Shown here in pieces: positions 34,311 to 46,823 of a stretch of 64,000 bases of DNA. Position numbers and translations under genes: made by a program. Source of the stretch: Bimuria novae-zelandiae CBS 107.79 (lineage: Eukaryota > Ascomycota > Dothideomycetes > Pleosporales > Didymosphaeriaceae); contig ML976686.1 of the NCBI GenBank assembly GCA_010015655.1, positions 26,857 to 90,856 of the forward strand. The letters run 5' to 3'. Numbering within the stretch: position 1 is the stretch's first letter; the number at the start of each line of letters is the position of its first letter. The notes below the pieces were generated by a model. It did no database searches, was not told the DNA's origin, and worked only from the letters and a program-made list of their open reading frames with translations.

Positions 34311-36393
34311 ATGATGGCATCACGACATGCGCCCAAGCAGAATCCGATGGATCGGCGGAAGGGCGAGAGTGTACGTATCACGAGATTCCAATGACAGTAC
34401 TGGGAAAGGGCCTTTAGAAGCTGCATTACCGGGGGCAGACATGATAGAGGCCGCTTGCTCCATCTGCCCACGACAGCAGAAAAGCATAAAAGCTGATGGG
34501 ACGCGCAGGCACTCAGCGACTTTGCCGACTACGTTCAAAAACAACAGGCTTTGCGCCGCCCGCCCGGCCAAGCGACGACGGCCGCCGCCGAAGAGCACGA
34601 CGAGCTCAGCATCCTCGACGAGCTTGGGCTCTCGGACGACACGACACCATCCGTGCCGCTGAAGACACTCCTGCTCGATCCTGCCGAGGAGAATGTCCAG
34701 AAGCTCGCCGAGTACATTGAGGGCAGATTGGTGGAGGGCCACGGCGAGGCACTGTTCGACCTCGGCCTGGAGGACTCGGGGGAGTCGATGGCCTTCACCA
34801 AGGACGACTGGAACACTGCGCTGCAGAGAGTGAGCGATGTGTGCGACAAGGTCAAGGCAGACTACAAGGTGCTCATGACGAGGAATGTGGGCCATGATTC
34901 AGATTTGGAAGTCGGGCCGAGAGACGCGAAGGATACGAGTTGCTCTGGGAAGCTCATCTTGCGAAGAAGACCGGAGAGCGTGGACGATGTTATTGAGACG
35001 AGGATTGCGGTGGTGGGGAATGTGGATGCGGGCAAGAGCACTATGCTGGGTGTGCTGGTGAAGGGAGGATTGGACGATGGGAGAGGAAAGGCGAGAGTGA
35101 ATCTGTTTCGTCACAAACATGAGATTGAGAGTGGGAGGACCAGCTCCGTCGGCATGGAGATCATGGTGAGTCTTGGCAAATAGATCGCAAACCCGCCATG
35201 TACGGGCGATGGTTGCTGACGTAGCGCAGGGCTTCGACAGCAAGGGCGAGATCGTCGTCTCCAACGTGTCAGGTCGGAAACTGACATGGGAGGAAATCGG
35301 CCGTCGATCTGCAAAAGTCATCGGCTTCACCGACTTGGCCGGCCACGAGAAGTATCTGCGCACAACCGTGTTCGGTCTCCTCTCGTCCGAGCCCAATTAC
35401 TGTCTCCTCATGGTCGCCGCGAACAATGGTCTCGTCGGCATGTCCAAAGAGCACCTCGGCATTGCCCTCGCTCTGAACGTGCCCGTCATGGTCGTTGTCA
35501 CTAAAATCGACATCTGCCCTCCACAGATCCTGGAGCAGACTCTTACCCAGTTAACTAAGATTTTGAAATCACCGGGCGCGCGAAAGATCCCAATATTCAT
35601 CTCGAACCGCGACCAGTGCGTCAACACTGCCACCCAATTCGTCTCTAGACGGATATGTCCAATTTTCCAAGTTTCGAATGTCACAGGCCACAATCTGGAC
35701 CTGGTACGCACTTTCCTGAATATTCTTCCGCACCACGGCAACTACAACTCATCGGCCCCTTTCGAGTTCCACGTCAACGACACCTTCTCCGTCCCCTTCG
35801 TCGGCACCGTTGTCTCCGGCGTTGTCAAGTCGGGCGTCATTCACACCGGCGACAGCATTCTTGTTGGGCCGGACTCACTGGGGCAATTCACAACTACAAA
35901 AGTGCGCTCCATTGAGAGGAAACGAATACAGGTGCCGGGTTGTAGTGCCGGACAGTCTGCATCTCTCGCACTCCGCAACGTCCGAAGAAAAGACGTACGA
36001 AAAGGCATGGTCGTCCTGCACAAACTGGATCCGACCACCGGCGCCGAGCTGACACCTAAGGTGTACCGCGAGTTCATCGCCGAAGTCCTCATCCTCTCTC
36101 ACGCCACCACCATCAAAACCAAGTACCAGGCTATGCTGCACGTCGGTCCGGTGTCGCAGACTTGCGCCATTATCGACATCGATAGGAACTATATTAGAAC
36201 CGGAGATAGAGCGCAGGTTGCGTTCAGATTCGTCCAACGGCCGGAGTATCTGACTGTGGGTGACAGGATTCTGTTTAGAGAGGGGAGGACGAAAGGGTTG
36301 GGTATTGTGAAGGCGGTGGGGTATGATCCAAGGAAACCGCTGAATCCTGAGGCGCAGAAAGAGAGGGAGGGGAAAGCAGGGGATGGGGCTTAG
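34311..36393 (+). CDS. GTPBP1/GTPBP2-type translational GTPase
   Basis: I model three exons (34311-34370, 34509-35165, 35230-36393) giving about 626 residues. The 138-bp and 64-bp introns use GTACGT...GCGCAG and GTGAGT...GCGCAG, and both junctions keep frame. The protein is an EF-Tu-like GTPase of the GTPBP1 family. In animals that family is linked to ribosome rescue and mRNA decay through the exosome. The GTPase motifs are G1 GNVDAGKST (about residue 190), G3 DLAGHEKY and G4 TKID. Beta-barrel domains like EF-Tu domains 2 and 3 follow, for example VGTVVSGVVKSGVIHTGD. The N-terminal 180 residues are acidic and less conserved. Two Met codons occur in tandem at 34311 and 34314. The short first exon is inferred from splice and frame agreement only. 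Confidence 0.9.
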
Positions 36394-36636
36394 GGACGTC
36401 CTTTTGAGGAGGGGAGTTCTATTGTATAGTTGCTGTACTAGGAACAAAGTAAGTAACGCAGATTTTCCTCTGAAAGTACCTGGCCCCCGCGGATCTTCGC
36501 ACGTGCCTGCATAGCCAATCACGACTTCAGGCAGCGTTTAACACAGGATTCTAACTGTGCCGCCTCCCTATGGATCCTTCCCCATCCGTGCTTTCAAATC
36601 TCGATAAGTTCACGTGGGTTCTATGAATTCTTTTCC
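36394..36636. other. Intergenic between GTPase gene and disrupted 2EXR-like gene
   Basis: A short spacer of normal composition. No motif was recognised. Confidence 0.4.
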
Positions 36637-37150
36637 ATGGAGACGGCCAGCAAACGAAGAGACTAGTTGAGCGATCCGGGGAAGCCTCTCGCGAAGAAGA
36701 TGCGTGGCGACGTGAACACAAACGACTCACCCAAAACGAAGGTAAAGGATAGCATTAACAACAGCGAAATGTGAGTACTCTTAAAAGTTATAATGCTACG
36801 AGGTTTAGTGCGTCGACTTTAACAATCATAGAACCCATCGCAACCAACGCCCCTCCCCCCTCCTCATACTTGGGCAAAGTTGTACGTACAACATGTTGTA
36901 CAACGCGTTGTGTAGTATAGACCTAAATCTGTTGTACAATAACTACATGTTGTAGGTAGTAATATAACTATTATACAACGCACTTTAATTAGTCCTATAG
37001 CTTATATATAGGGTATTTATCGCCCTGTACTCTAAAATATTATTACGATAATGTAAGAAATTTACTTAAAATTAGTTATTTTACTTAATAAATATAGCTT
37101 ACGTATTAGTACTATACTGCCTTGTTCTCTAGTTTCTACTATAATATAGC

Positions 37151-40100
37151 CAGAGCTCGTAACGTACGGAGCTCCGGATCCATGGAGCTAGCTCCATGAG
37201 CTACGTAGCTCCATGGATCTCATGGAGCTGTACGCCTTGCCTAATCGGGCAAAAATGAAACTTCTCTTAGGAGGCTCAAGACGTTGTTAAAACCTCGGTT
37301 GTTTGACGTCAGTCGTCTCCCATATAGTCTCTATAGACGTCAATAGTGACTCAATAATTATTCAACATGTCCCAAAATCCCCTAAGGAGGCTTTAGAACA
37401 CCCCAAGGAGGGCTTCAAGGCTTTCTACGCCCCAAATTACCCCATCCAGAGCCTCACCGTCGCCAGTTTCCACCCCGTCTCGCAGGCGCGCTGACCGTCG
37501 GCGTCCCGTCGACGTACTGTCAGACAGTGACACCTCTGCCTATGAGGCTGACGGCGGCAAAGGGCCTTTCAGAGGCCCTCAATCTCATAGAGGAACTCAA
37601 GAGGCTCGCCGGCGAGCTCTAAAGAGGCCTAGAGTGGCTGAATTTGACTACGACTGGGTCAATTATGACAAAATCCCTGGATACCTGGCGGATGAGCGGC
37701 AGGTTAGGAGACGCGCTGGCTACTGGCTGTACGGAGTACCTTTACAGCGTATAGAGGATAAGACACAGTGGTATCTTTATAAGCACTGTCACCTGGAGGA
37801 TTCTCCGCATAATGCTATTTTAAAGGTTAATAGTAGAGGCGGCGTTCTTAATCACCTCCGCGCGCGCCATACAGAGCAGTATAATTACGTAAGGAGCCTC
37901 TTAATTAAAGCTCCTAGCACTAACAAAGGCATATCGTCTATCTTAGCTACTTTAGATAATAAGGATCCTGTACAACAAGCTATACATAGTAAAGCTGTAA
38001 CAGTGTTCAATCCCCAAGGCATATAGAAGGACCTACTTACCTAGATTATAGCTAATAAGATTCCCTTCTATAAGCTAAGTAGCGAGTATTTTAGGAGGTT
38101 ACTTAGCCGTATGGAGCTCACTGGCCAGAGCCTCTTGCCCAACGATTAAACGATGCGGAACTGGGTCCTTTAATAGTTTAAGGCGAAGAAGGAGGTCCTT
38201 AGGAAGGCCTTAAAGGATTACCTTAGCAAAATATATCTATCCTTTAACGGGTAGACTAACCAGAGGATACATAGATTGCTTGCAATCGTCGGCCACTAGG
38301 TGGATGTGAATAATAAGTGTAATACAGCCCTCCTATCTCTACGGGAGATGGAATCTCCACACACAGGAACCAATATAAGAAAGGCTATAATATAAACGCT
38401 TAAGGCCTTTAAGATTAAGAAGAAAACAGGCGCATAGGCTTATAATAACGCCTCTTTAAATAATTAAGCCCTTACGCAGCTAGGTGTAATTTTACACTTT
38501 AACCTTATTTACTAGAGGATAAGATATGCCAGCCACATACTTAATCTTATAGTTAGGGACCTGTTTTACAGTCTTAATTATAAGATGTTTAACGTCTCTA
38601 AGAGAGAGAGCTTACTTCTCTAAAGGAGGAGACCAGCTACTATCGTAGCCGTGGACTAATTACTGTCATTTAATTAACTATAAACTAGATTCGCAAATCT
38701 CCAGGGCGGATACAACGCTTTAACGAAGCCTAAGGCCACATTTAGAGAGAGGAAAACCCTAGGGGAGGTCGTACGCCAGATCCCCTAGTGTTACTTCCTA
38801 ATAATAATACTCGGTAAATGGCTTTTTATATAATAACTTGTTTTTAACTATAGCACTAAATTATTTCTCTATAACTACTACTTAAAATAGCCTCGATCCT
38901 ATCGTGGGCAACTTAATTTAATATTACATAATTATAGAGTTATTTTTTAGTAGAGCTAGTAGAGTTAAACTCTAAACTTTAAGCAGCGCGCGTTGACACC
39001 TAGCAATAGCTAACTTCTCTATAGGTGGAATTCGACGGCAGACATGATTAAACGCGCCTACTAACTACGGCGTGTTCTAGATTACTTCTTCAGGCATAAG
39101 AGAGCTACGTATAAGCTTAAGATTTAACCTATTAAGAAAAGTACAATAGGAAGTCGTCCTGAGGACTTATTAACACGTTTTATTATTAAACACTAGTTAA
39201 CGGCAAAGGACTGGCAGCAAGTTAAAGAGATTCTAGAGGTCCTTATACTATTTTAAGAGGCTACTTTAAAGCTTAAAGGACGTCCTGATAAGCAGAAAGA
39301 AGAGCCGCTAATTATGTTAGTATCTCTTATACTCAATTCGATAATAGACGCCCTAGAGAAGCTGAAAACTCATACCCTACGGACCTACGGCAAGAAAGGA
39401 ATCTACGTCGGCGTCGAGCAGGCCTGGAACAAGGCTTAAAAGTACTATAATTCGACTACAGAGAGTCCATTATACGCTACTGCTATGATACTTAATTCTC
39501 GATGGAAAGTAGCTAGTTGTATAGAGCTCTGGGGTAAAAATCACGCCGTGGACTAGCTTGCAAAAGTTAGGCGATTCTTTAAGGATAATTATAGTAGTTT
39601 CCCTACAGTTACACGGGAGCCTTTAAGGCCTATTAAACGCCCTAATCCTACTTAGTAATCGAGGTACGGGTCGTTTAATTCTGCGATAGATTAACTAGGC
39701 AAGAGGTCTACAACGCTAGCGCCTATAAGGACTATTAATAACAAGATAACTGCGTACTTACAGGAGGATTATACTAGTAGCTCACATCCCTCTAAGTACT
39801 AGAGGCTTCTTATTGTCTAGTTAAGGTATCCTAGGCTCTCTTGCATGGCAATTAACGTGTACGCTACGCCTGCTATAAGCGACAAACCTAAGAGAGTCTT
39901 TAGCCTAGGCGGAAATACAGTTACAGCACGTCGGGCATCTCTTATTAAAGATATATAAGAAGCTCTAGTTTGCCTTAGCTACTAGATAAGTAATCTTAAC
40001 ATGGAACTAGAGTTGCTAGGAATAATTGAACAGAGCCCTTAAAGCTCTGTACAAAGCTCTCAGGCCAGCAGCAACCAAGGCTTCTTAATAGGCAGCTTTA

Positions 40101-40494
40101 ACAAGGCATTTTAGGATCCTTTCTCGCAGCTGGAGGGTAATTAAAACAATTAAGTAGCTAGTGTGGAGGTTAGTAGTGTAGAATTTGTAAAAGGCGTTAA
40201 TTATTTGGTGGCGATTTAGTTTAAAAACGTAGGCGCAGGCGCCTATTTTGATAGAAAATAAACGTATAAAAAGGCCCTATAGCTACACAACGTGCAAATC
40301 GTCAATTTACAGCAGCAACACGAGAATCTAATATACCAAGCTTTCTGACGAATGCTGGGCAACTACTATACTAACTACTATAAGACTAGCCCTTAGCTCC
40401 GTCTAGATCCATGGAGCTACGTAGCTCATGGAGTTGCCTAATTGGGACGGAGCTCCATGGATCCGGATCTGAGATCCGTCCGTTACGAGCTCTG
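37151..40494 (+). mobile_element. Inner hAT transposon, 3,344 bp
   Basis: Inverted repeats CAGAGCTCGTAACG (37151-37164) and its inverse (40481-40494) are flanked by the 8-bp duplication AATATAGC (37143-37150, 40495-40502). Near both ends the palindromic words GGATCC, CCATGG and GAGCTC occur repeatedly (37170-37230, 40405-40470). RIP is heavy from about 38030 on but light in the first 900 bp. Confidence 0.93.
37634..40040 (+). pseudogene. hAT transposase of the inner element
   Basis: The open N-terminal part (37634-38026) contains a BED-type zinc-finger-like region, WYLYKHCHLED with NHLRARH, in which one expected Cys is Tyr. With stops ignored the frame continues through YLSFNG and NQRIHRLLAIVGH near 38245-38300, the DDE-like core of hAT proteins. 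It reaches a dimerisation-type tail, AINVYATPAISDKPKRVFSL, near 39850-39905. Stops are TAA/TAG. An additional open piece at 37303-37494 may be a leader exon. The protein is inactive. Confidence 0.82.
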
Positions 40495-40712
40495 AATATA
40501 GCAGTAGTAATTTTAATTTAGATTTATTAGATTCCTCTATCTAATCTAATCTAATATAAAACGAAGTAAATTAGATAAATAATTTAAATTACTTTTATTT
40601 ATTAGCTATACTATTTTAATTACTTATTTAGGTTAGGTTTTTAGCACTTTTACTATACTTAAGTCGCTTGCTTTTTACTATAGAATAATTAGACCTTTTT
40701 AACTATTTAAAC

Positions 40713-43700
40713 TTGCTAAAGTTTGTTAAATCTTTATTAGAATCTATCATTGCTATGTTAATAACTACATTCTTATTATTTCTGGTCCCTTCTACGCCTG
40801 CCTTACCATCTAGGGCGTCCTTAGAAATCTCTATAGAACCTCCCCCGCATCAGATGAACATCTGGACTCTATTTAGACTTGCCAAAGGCTCCGAATAGAC
40901 TCATATCATCCAGAAAGTCGGTTCAAAGCGACACAAGAAGGTTCTACACTATTGTATCCCATGTGAGAATTAGAAAACAAAGCCGATCTAGAGCAATTTG
41001 TTAAGATCCCAAAGGGGTAGCTGGTCCCTAAGGGGCTAAGGTTGGTTCTCGGGCAGGAATACTATAGTAGGACAAGAGAAGGTTGTAGTAATAGCTTGCG
41101 CTTGTCACTAGGGCGTTGGTATTAAAGGTGGGTGTAGCATAATTAAATTAACAAGGTTGCTTATTTAGATCCAAACGATAGATTAATAAACAGGTTAAAC
41201 ACGATAATAGAAGTGTTGCAGTAGAAAAGATTGTGGAATTCTTCTGCTGGAGGGTGTACTATCTAGAAGCTACCGAGTATGTATCTGTACGAGCGTAAAC
41301 ATCGCTAGTCCCAGATAGGTGTAGCCCTCTCAGAAAGGTGAGTGGCAACTAAGCAAGGGTAGGAGTAACCATCTCATCGAGTAAGAGCCATTAAACCGTC
41401 ACAAGAAGACTATCTTCGTGTCCCTATATACATGACTCGTCCCACGAATCCCAGATGTCCCAAGAATCCCAAAGTCCCATATGCCAAGATAATTCTGGGA
41501 CGCCCGATATTTCTGGGACGCGTGACATGGTCACGTGATCTGTGGCTGAGTCAGGAACCTTGGCTGGTCGCACGGATAAGTGGCCATGCCCCGCCTCGCG
41601 TCATGTTGGGTCCCAACGGATCCTAACACAATTCCTATACAGGCAATATAAAGGAGCATGTTTAAAAGAAGTATAGAGCTAAGTAGAAGGAATAGTATTA
41701 TAATTATACTAATAATTTCCTTAGTATAAATAATCTAAAATAAATATTGATAGATTAGTATGCATAGCTAGTTAAAGAGTATTATTTAAGAAATCTAATC
41801 CTTTGCTAGGCCTTTAATAAGCTATAATTTATTAGGGCGTTTATTACTCTTTATGCTAAAAGGAGACTATTATTAAGCGTAATAAACTAGCTAGAGCTTT
41901 AGGAGCTTATATTAGCAGGTAATCCTGCTATATAGAACCTTTTGAAGCTATCCCGGCGGACGCTTGTACGCCTACTTGAAAAGAACCATCTAGAGTATCG
42001 CAAACAGCTCCAGGTGGCTATACAGGACGCTGTCGGCCAAATACACTTCTTTACGGACATGTGGACATCACTAGCACGTCGAGGGCATCTCGCAATTTGT
42101 GTACAATAGGTTAATTATAAGTATAAGCTTCGGAAGGCTCTCCTAAGCCTTCCCTAAGTATTGTATAGCTATAGCTAAGAGTCTTAGGCTGTACACATCC
42201 TTAGCGTTTTTAAAGTCTATAGTATTACTACTAGAATTGGCTGTTATACTAGCGATAGCGCTACGTCTAATAACACGCTTTTAAAAGAGCTATTAAGCTA
42301 TTTAATAGCTAAATACTAAGTAATTACGATAATACTATTCCTAGATTTCTAGGCTAATTATAATTAGATTAAATTTAACCTTATTACCTACTAAACCTAA
42401 TACTTTAATTATATCCTTAACCTCGTCCTTTAAGCCTTCTTACTAGCTAAGTTAAAAGAGGCTCTTAAAGCTGCCCTTAATATAATTAATCTTGCTAAAG
42501 ATACTAACCCGTACGAGGTATTCTCTACGGCGATAGGGGTACTAATAGCGCATAATAATGCTAATAGTGCAAGGGTAAGGGATATTACCGAAAGATCTAG
42601 TAAGAGTAAAGGCAAAGGTAAATAGAAAGGTTTTAAAGACTAGGGATCCACTCCTGCACTCAAGAAGCTCCACAACCTCGCTATATAGCTTTAAAATAGT
42701 TCTATCTATCATGATCTATGGGATCAGGCTATTAGAATTAGTCTAGAAATTAATAATAATACTAGATAGTTATTATAGTATTCCGTAATTAATTAAGCGA
42801 TCTGTAAGAAGGATAAGATTATTAAATTTTTATATAAATATAACGAGGCTTATAGTCCTAACACTTTAACTTACGCGAATTAAGAGATACTAGGGCGTAC
42901 ACACCTATTTTTCTAAGTCTTTAATAGTAGCACTTTATAGATTAAAGGCAATTGTGCAGGCCTATCTTAATTACTTAAAATAATAGATATAATATTTACT
43001 ATTTTTAAATAATAAAAGGTTTGTGGCTAATCTTATAGCTTTATTCTTAAATAGCTAATAAATCTATAAAATCTATACTTATTTAGAGAGCGAAAGGATG
43101 TTCGAATAATTTATTTAATTAAAATAGGATAGTTTATCCTTAATAAGAATTACGAACTTACTAATACTATTCCTGTGTACGCCGCCGCGATCCTACTTAA
43201 TCCCTTAAAGAGAAGCTAATATCTTATATAGAACTAGCCAGCATAATGGCATTAGAAGTCTCTTAATACTATATATTATATTTAGGAGGATAAATATAAA
43301 AATATGCTACTTAATCTATATAAGAATAATCTTATAGAGGTTAATAGCTCTCTACTATTTTTAGAAAAACCAAAAAATAAGCTAGATTAATTAAAACGCT
43401 TTCTATAGGTTAAAATAGCTAATCTTATAAATAAGAATAATATATAGTTATTTATTAACGCTAGGTCTATTATAATTAAGCCCCTAACTTCCTTAAAATA
43501 GTAGTATTTACTAGAATAGTAATAGCGTTATCTATAGCTCTATTACATAGCTATTAATATCCTCTTAATCCCTCTCTTATTAGTAAAGCTAGAATAAACC
43601 TTTTCAAGTGCTCGTCGTACGTAGTTATAGGACAGGCTTTAAATAATAGTAGAGAACCTTAAAAGACTTAAGTGTATTAGTAATTAGCTAAGGAATAGTT

Positions 43701-43830
43701 ATATTAATCTTATATATATTATTACGGCGATTAAAGGGGTGAATAATATAGTAGTTAAGCTAGATTTTAACTTAGATAAGATAGAATAGATAGTTAACTA
43801 TTATAATAAGCAAATATAGCTATTTTAAGC
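40713..43830 (+). pseudogene. hAT transposase of the outer element, interrupted by a solo LTR
   Basis: An open N-terminal piece (40713-40898) is followed by a BED-finger-like region (HYCIPCEN near 40950), cut by the solo LTR at 40999. After it the frame reads VGQIHFFTDMWTSLARRGHL (about 42030-42085), the conserved hAT core, and GCYTSDSATSNNTLLKELL (about 42240-42297). A dimerisation-type tail, TFSSARRT, is near 43595-43625. RIP is heavy except for a clean patch around 41940-42110. Confidence 0.82.
40999..41628. repeat. Solo LTR, 630 bp
   Basis: The ends TGTTAAGATCC and GGATCCTAACA are short inverted repeats with TG...CA termini, and CAATT is duplicated at 40994-40998 and 41629-41633. No internal retroelement sequence is present, so this is the product of LTR-LTR recombination. 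It matches none of the other LTRs in the window. Confidence 0.9.
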
Positions 43831-44991
43831 CGTTTTAGAGACTTAACACAAACTAACTTTAGATCATGGATTTGTTATCACGTGTATACAATATGTAGTA
43901 TAACAGGCATACTACACATAATACAACGCGTAGTTGTAGTATAAAGCTCATACTACATTTGTTGTATAGTATGAGGCTATACTACAGTTGTACAATTTTG
44001 CCCAAGTATGCCCCTCCTACAATTACCAACAGAGCTACGCTCCCTCATCTGGACATACGCCTTCGGTAACCGCACCGTCCATCCCCGCCGGAGGTCTCCC
44101 ATCTCACCTTTCATCTACCTCGTTTGTCAAGAACCCTTCTCCGACCAAGTCGCCTACAACCTCAGCCTCCGCGGTGCCTCCAAGCACGATACTCGACTAT
44201 ACGCCGCAGAGGAACTCTACGCGCACGCATGGAACCCGGCAGGGCCGCATAAACGCGTCATCGGCCTCGCTGGCATGCACGATTATTGTTACTCGCACTC
44301 GATGCGTGCAGTGTGTGATGTTGTCCTAGAGGGAATTGGACCGTCTCTCGTGTGTAGGCAGGTGTATTACGAGGCGATGCCGGTGGCGTGGAGGACGACG
44401 ACGTTTGCGTTTTTCAGCGCGGTTTTTTTTGAGAATTGGATTGAGGGGATGGGGCCGGAGCGTCGATTCTTCCATCTCATCTAAGAATTCACTTTTATTT
44501 TGCGGGGCTGGGGGAGCTGGGATGGGTGTGTTGATACGCCACGGAAGCTGGCGGTGTTTACGGGGTTGAAAGGTGTGCATGTCGTGGTTGTGGAGAGTGT
44601 GTGGTTCTGCGACGACTATACCACATACCCGTCCGCGTACGACGGTAGACCGCCCAACAGAGGTATCCCAGCAACCTCTCGCCCTCAAATAGCTTCTTTA
44701 GATATTGCGGCAAGCTTCCCAAAGAGTTTCGAATACCTGTGAGGCCTCATCCGCACGTTGCAACAGCTTCCTCTTAGGAAGGAGAGGACGACGGTATTTT
44801 TACCGCAGGGTTTGGACGTTTGGGAAAGGTGTATATGAAGGGTTGGGATTTTAGGGGATGAGGAGGTCAAGGGGGTCAAGGCGAGGCATACGGTTTGGGT
44901 GCACGTGCCGGGGAGGCATTATTTGTGTGCGGACCTGATGGTGCAGCTGGCGGGGAGGATTCGGGGGATGGCTTTGAGTGAGGGTGGGTGA

Positions 44992-45814
44992 TGAAAGGGG
45001 AGGTTTGAAACCATCAAGATATGTCTTCATTGGAGGGGACGGATACGAAAGAAGGAACGAAATCCCGTTCTAAACCAAAATCGTTTCCGGGAGAGCACAT
45101 CGTCACACGATTTCCCAGGTGTGATGATGATGATGGTTCAGGGCTCTCCACGTCGGCCCGCCGGATGTCTCCTGATCTATTTTTTGTCAGCGATTCCTGC
45201 TGTTTCCGCGACTTCCTCGCATGTTTGCGGAAATAGCGTAACCGCTCTTTTCGATACCATATCTTCTAGCCTTTTAGGAGCCTCTGGGGGCTAAGAAAGA
45301 GTTTCGATGTTAGGCTAGGATGGCGAACTCTTAGCGATGCTTCAACGGTTTGATCGATCCTGTTGTTCGCTCTTAAGGGATCGGCCGCTCGGTCAACCGC
45401 AACACTGGCTCTGGGAACAGCTTGGCATCAGCACAGCAATGCTGTTCCCGTATTAGCACCGTTTGTTCGTTCTAATCAATAATTTGCCTGCCTCTCAGGC
45501 ACCAGCATGATCACTTATCGATGGAGAAATTCCTCGGGAGCAGGCGCGATCATCACTAAAGACCGCATGCCCCCACATAAAGCTTATCCCAAACAAGCAC
45601 GGCGCCACGCACAGGCCACCGCCGATCCATTCATTTCCCCGCCAACTCTCGCGTGCCATCGCTCCATAAATCACAGCTCAGCTGTCGCAGATCGCATACA
45701 GTCATTATCACACAGCAACAGATCGGTCAGTCCCAGCGCAGAGGTTCTGTCATCTTCATTTCCTTACCAAGGGTATTTAAAAGGACAATTGGCACATCTC
45801 CGCGCTGCTACACA
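44992..45814. other. Intergenic upstream of the DUF7730-like gene
   Basis: Normal composition with no recognisable domain in the short frames. It should include the promoter of the gene starting at 45815. Confidence 0.5.
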
Positions 45815-46823
45815 ATGAAGAAGCTCGGCACTCTGCTGCCCAGCATGCGCTGGGTGCCGCATGACATCGAGCCACCCACCTCATCCACACCCAAAAAGGA
45901 GAAAGACAAACCCAAAAGATTGATTCTAGGCAGAAAGAGCACAGGCGAACCCTACCATGGTACTCTCAAGAGACGAAAAAGCACGCTTAGTCTCACGAGT
46001 GTGGCGGACGAGAAATTAGACGCGAGAACGCATGCACAAGAACAGAGCAGATTCTTCGCTATGCTGCCGATTGAGATCAGGAAAATAGTATATGAGTTCG
46101 TGGTAGGGAGAGAGACGGTGCATTTACTGTTTGCGAAGAAACGATTTGGACATTTCACGTGTCCGGCTGCAGAGGATGGAGAGTGCGAATGTAAGGTCTT
46201 GGTGGGCGGGGCGCATTGTCAGCGATTGAGCGGTGCTTGTGTGAAGATGCTGGTCACTTGTCGCAGAATGTAAGCCCCCTTCTTCTTCACATTCCTATCT
46301 CCAGCCAATGCTATCTCGGAGGACATGGCACTGATGGGAAATTAGGTACACCGAAGCCGCCCCACACCTCTACTCTCCTCACATATTCTACCTCTTACAC
46401 GTTACTCACCTTCTCTTCCTTCCTACCCACGTACCCCAGCCGAGACTAAACACTATACGCACTCTACGCCTAAAATGGACGATTCGCGCTCTACCGTACT
46501 TCACGCGCTCCACCAAACGCAATGCGAGACCGGCGTATCCCGAGGACACGGCGAACTGGGAGAAAGGCTGGACTATCCTTTCGCGCATGTCCCGCCTCCA
46601 GGATCTGCGCGTCACCATTGTGGATCCGAGTCCAGAGGGCATTTGGCAGGTGCATTGGTTAGATGTGGAGGGCTTGTTGATGGAGAGCGTGAAAATGGTG
46701 TGTACGCCAAGGAGGACGGAGGTTGTGCTGCCATATGCGGGGTGTAGAGTGGATTGGGATATGGGTGGGAGTAATGTGAGGCTGTTAAAGCCTGCTGTTG
46801 AAGAGGAAGCGGGCGAGGACTAA
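45815..46823 (+). CDS. DUF7730/2EXR-like protein
   Basis: Two exons (45815-46269 and 46346-46823) with a 76-bp intron (GTAAGC...ATTAG) encode 310 residues. The N-terminal 75 residues are basic and Ser/Lys rich. The domain then starts with FFAMLPIEIRKIVYEFVVG and TVHLLFAKKRFGHFTC. It continues through LVTCRRMYTEAAPHLYSPH across the splice and RLNTIRTLRLKW. This order matches the DUF7730/2EXR-type proteins that are numerous in Dothideomycetes. Their function is not known, and they superficially resemble F-box/leucine-rich proteins. The gene lies beside a disrupted relative in the same orientation, so the two may be an old tandem pair. No premature stops were seen. Confidence 0.83.

Larger units (their letters stand above)
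36865..44010 (+). mobile_element. hAT transposon inserted in the 2EXR-like gene
   Basis: Ends CATACTTGGGCAAA at the left and the inverse TTTGCCCAAGTATG at the right form inverted repeats, flanked by the 8-bp duplication CCCCTCCT, the size expected of hAT. The element is 7,146 bp, but 3,352 bp is a second hAT and 635 bp a solo LTR, each with its duplication, leaving about 3.16 kb. The first and last 150 bp are rich in GTTGTA/TACAAC repeats, which look like subterminal transposase sites. Confidence 0.9.
36637..44991 (+). pseudogene. 2EXR/DUF7730-like gene split by a hAT element, with premature stops
   Basis: Exon 1 runs to 36770, and a 61-bp intron (36771-36831, GTGAGT...CATAG) follows. Exon 2 starts at 36832 and is cut after 36864 by the hAT element, with the 8-bp duplication CCCCTCCT at 36857-36864 and 44011-44018. 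Across the insertion the frame joins precisely into PSPLLQLPTELRSLIWTYAF, the N-terminal signature of fungal 2EXR/DUF7730 proteins. The frame then continues to a natural stop at 44989-44991. Internal stops lie at 44482 (TAA), 44740 (TGA) and 44836 (TGA). If the start is ATG 36637 rather than 36700 there is another at 36664 (TAG). Each is one C-to-T step from CAA, CGA or CAG. The family function is unknown. A related intact gene starts 0.8 kb downstream. Confidence 0.8.

Noticed and set aside
34320..34895. 191-codon reverse frame
   Set aside because: Antisense of the GTPase N-terminal exon, which has better frame and splice support.
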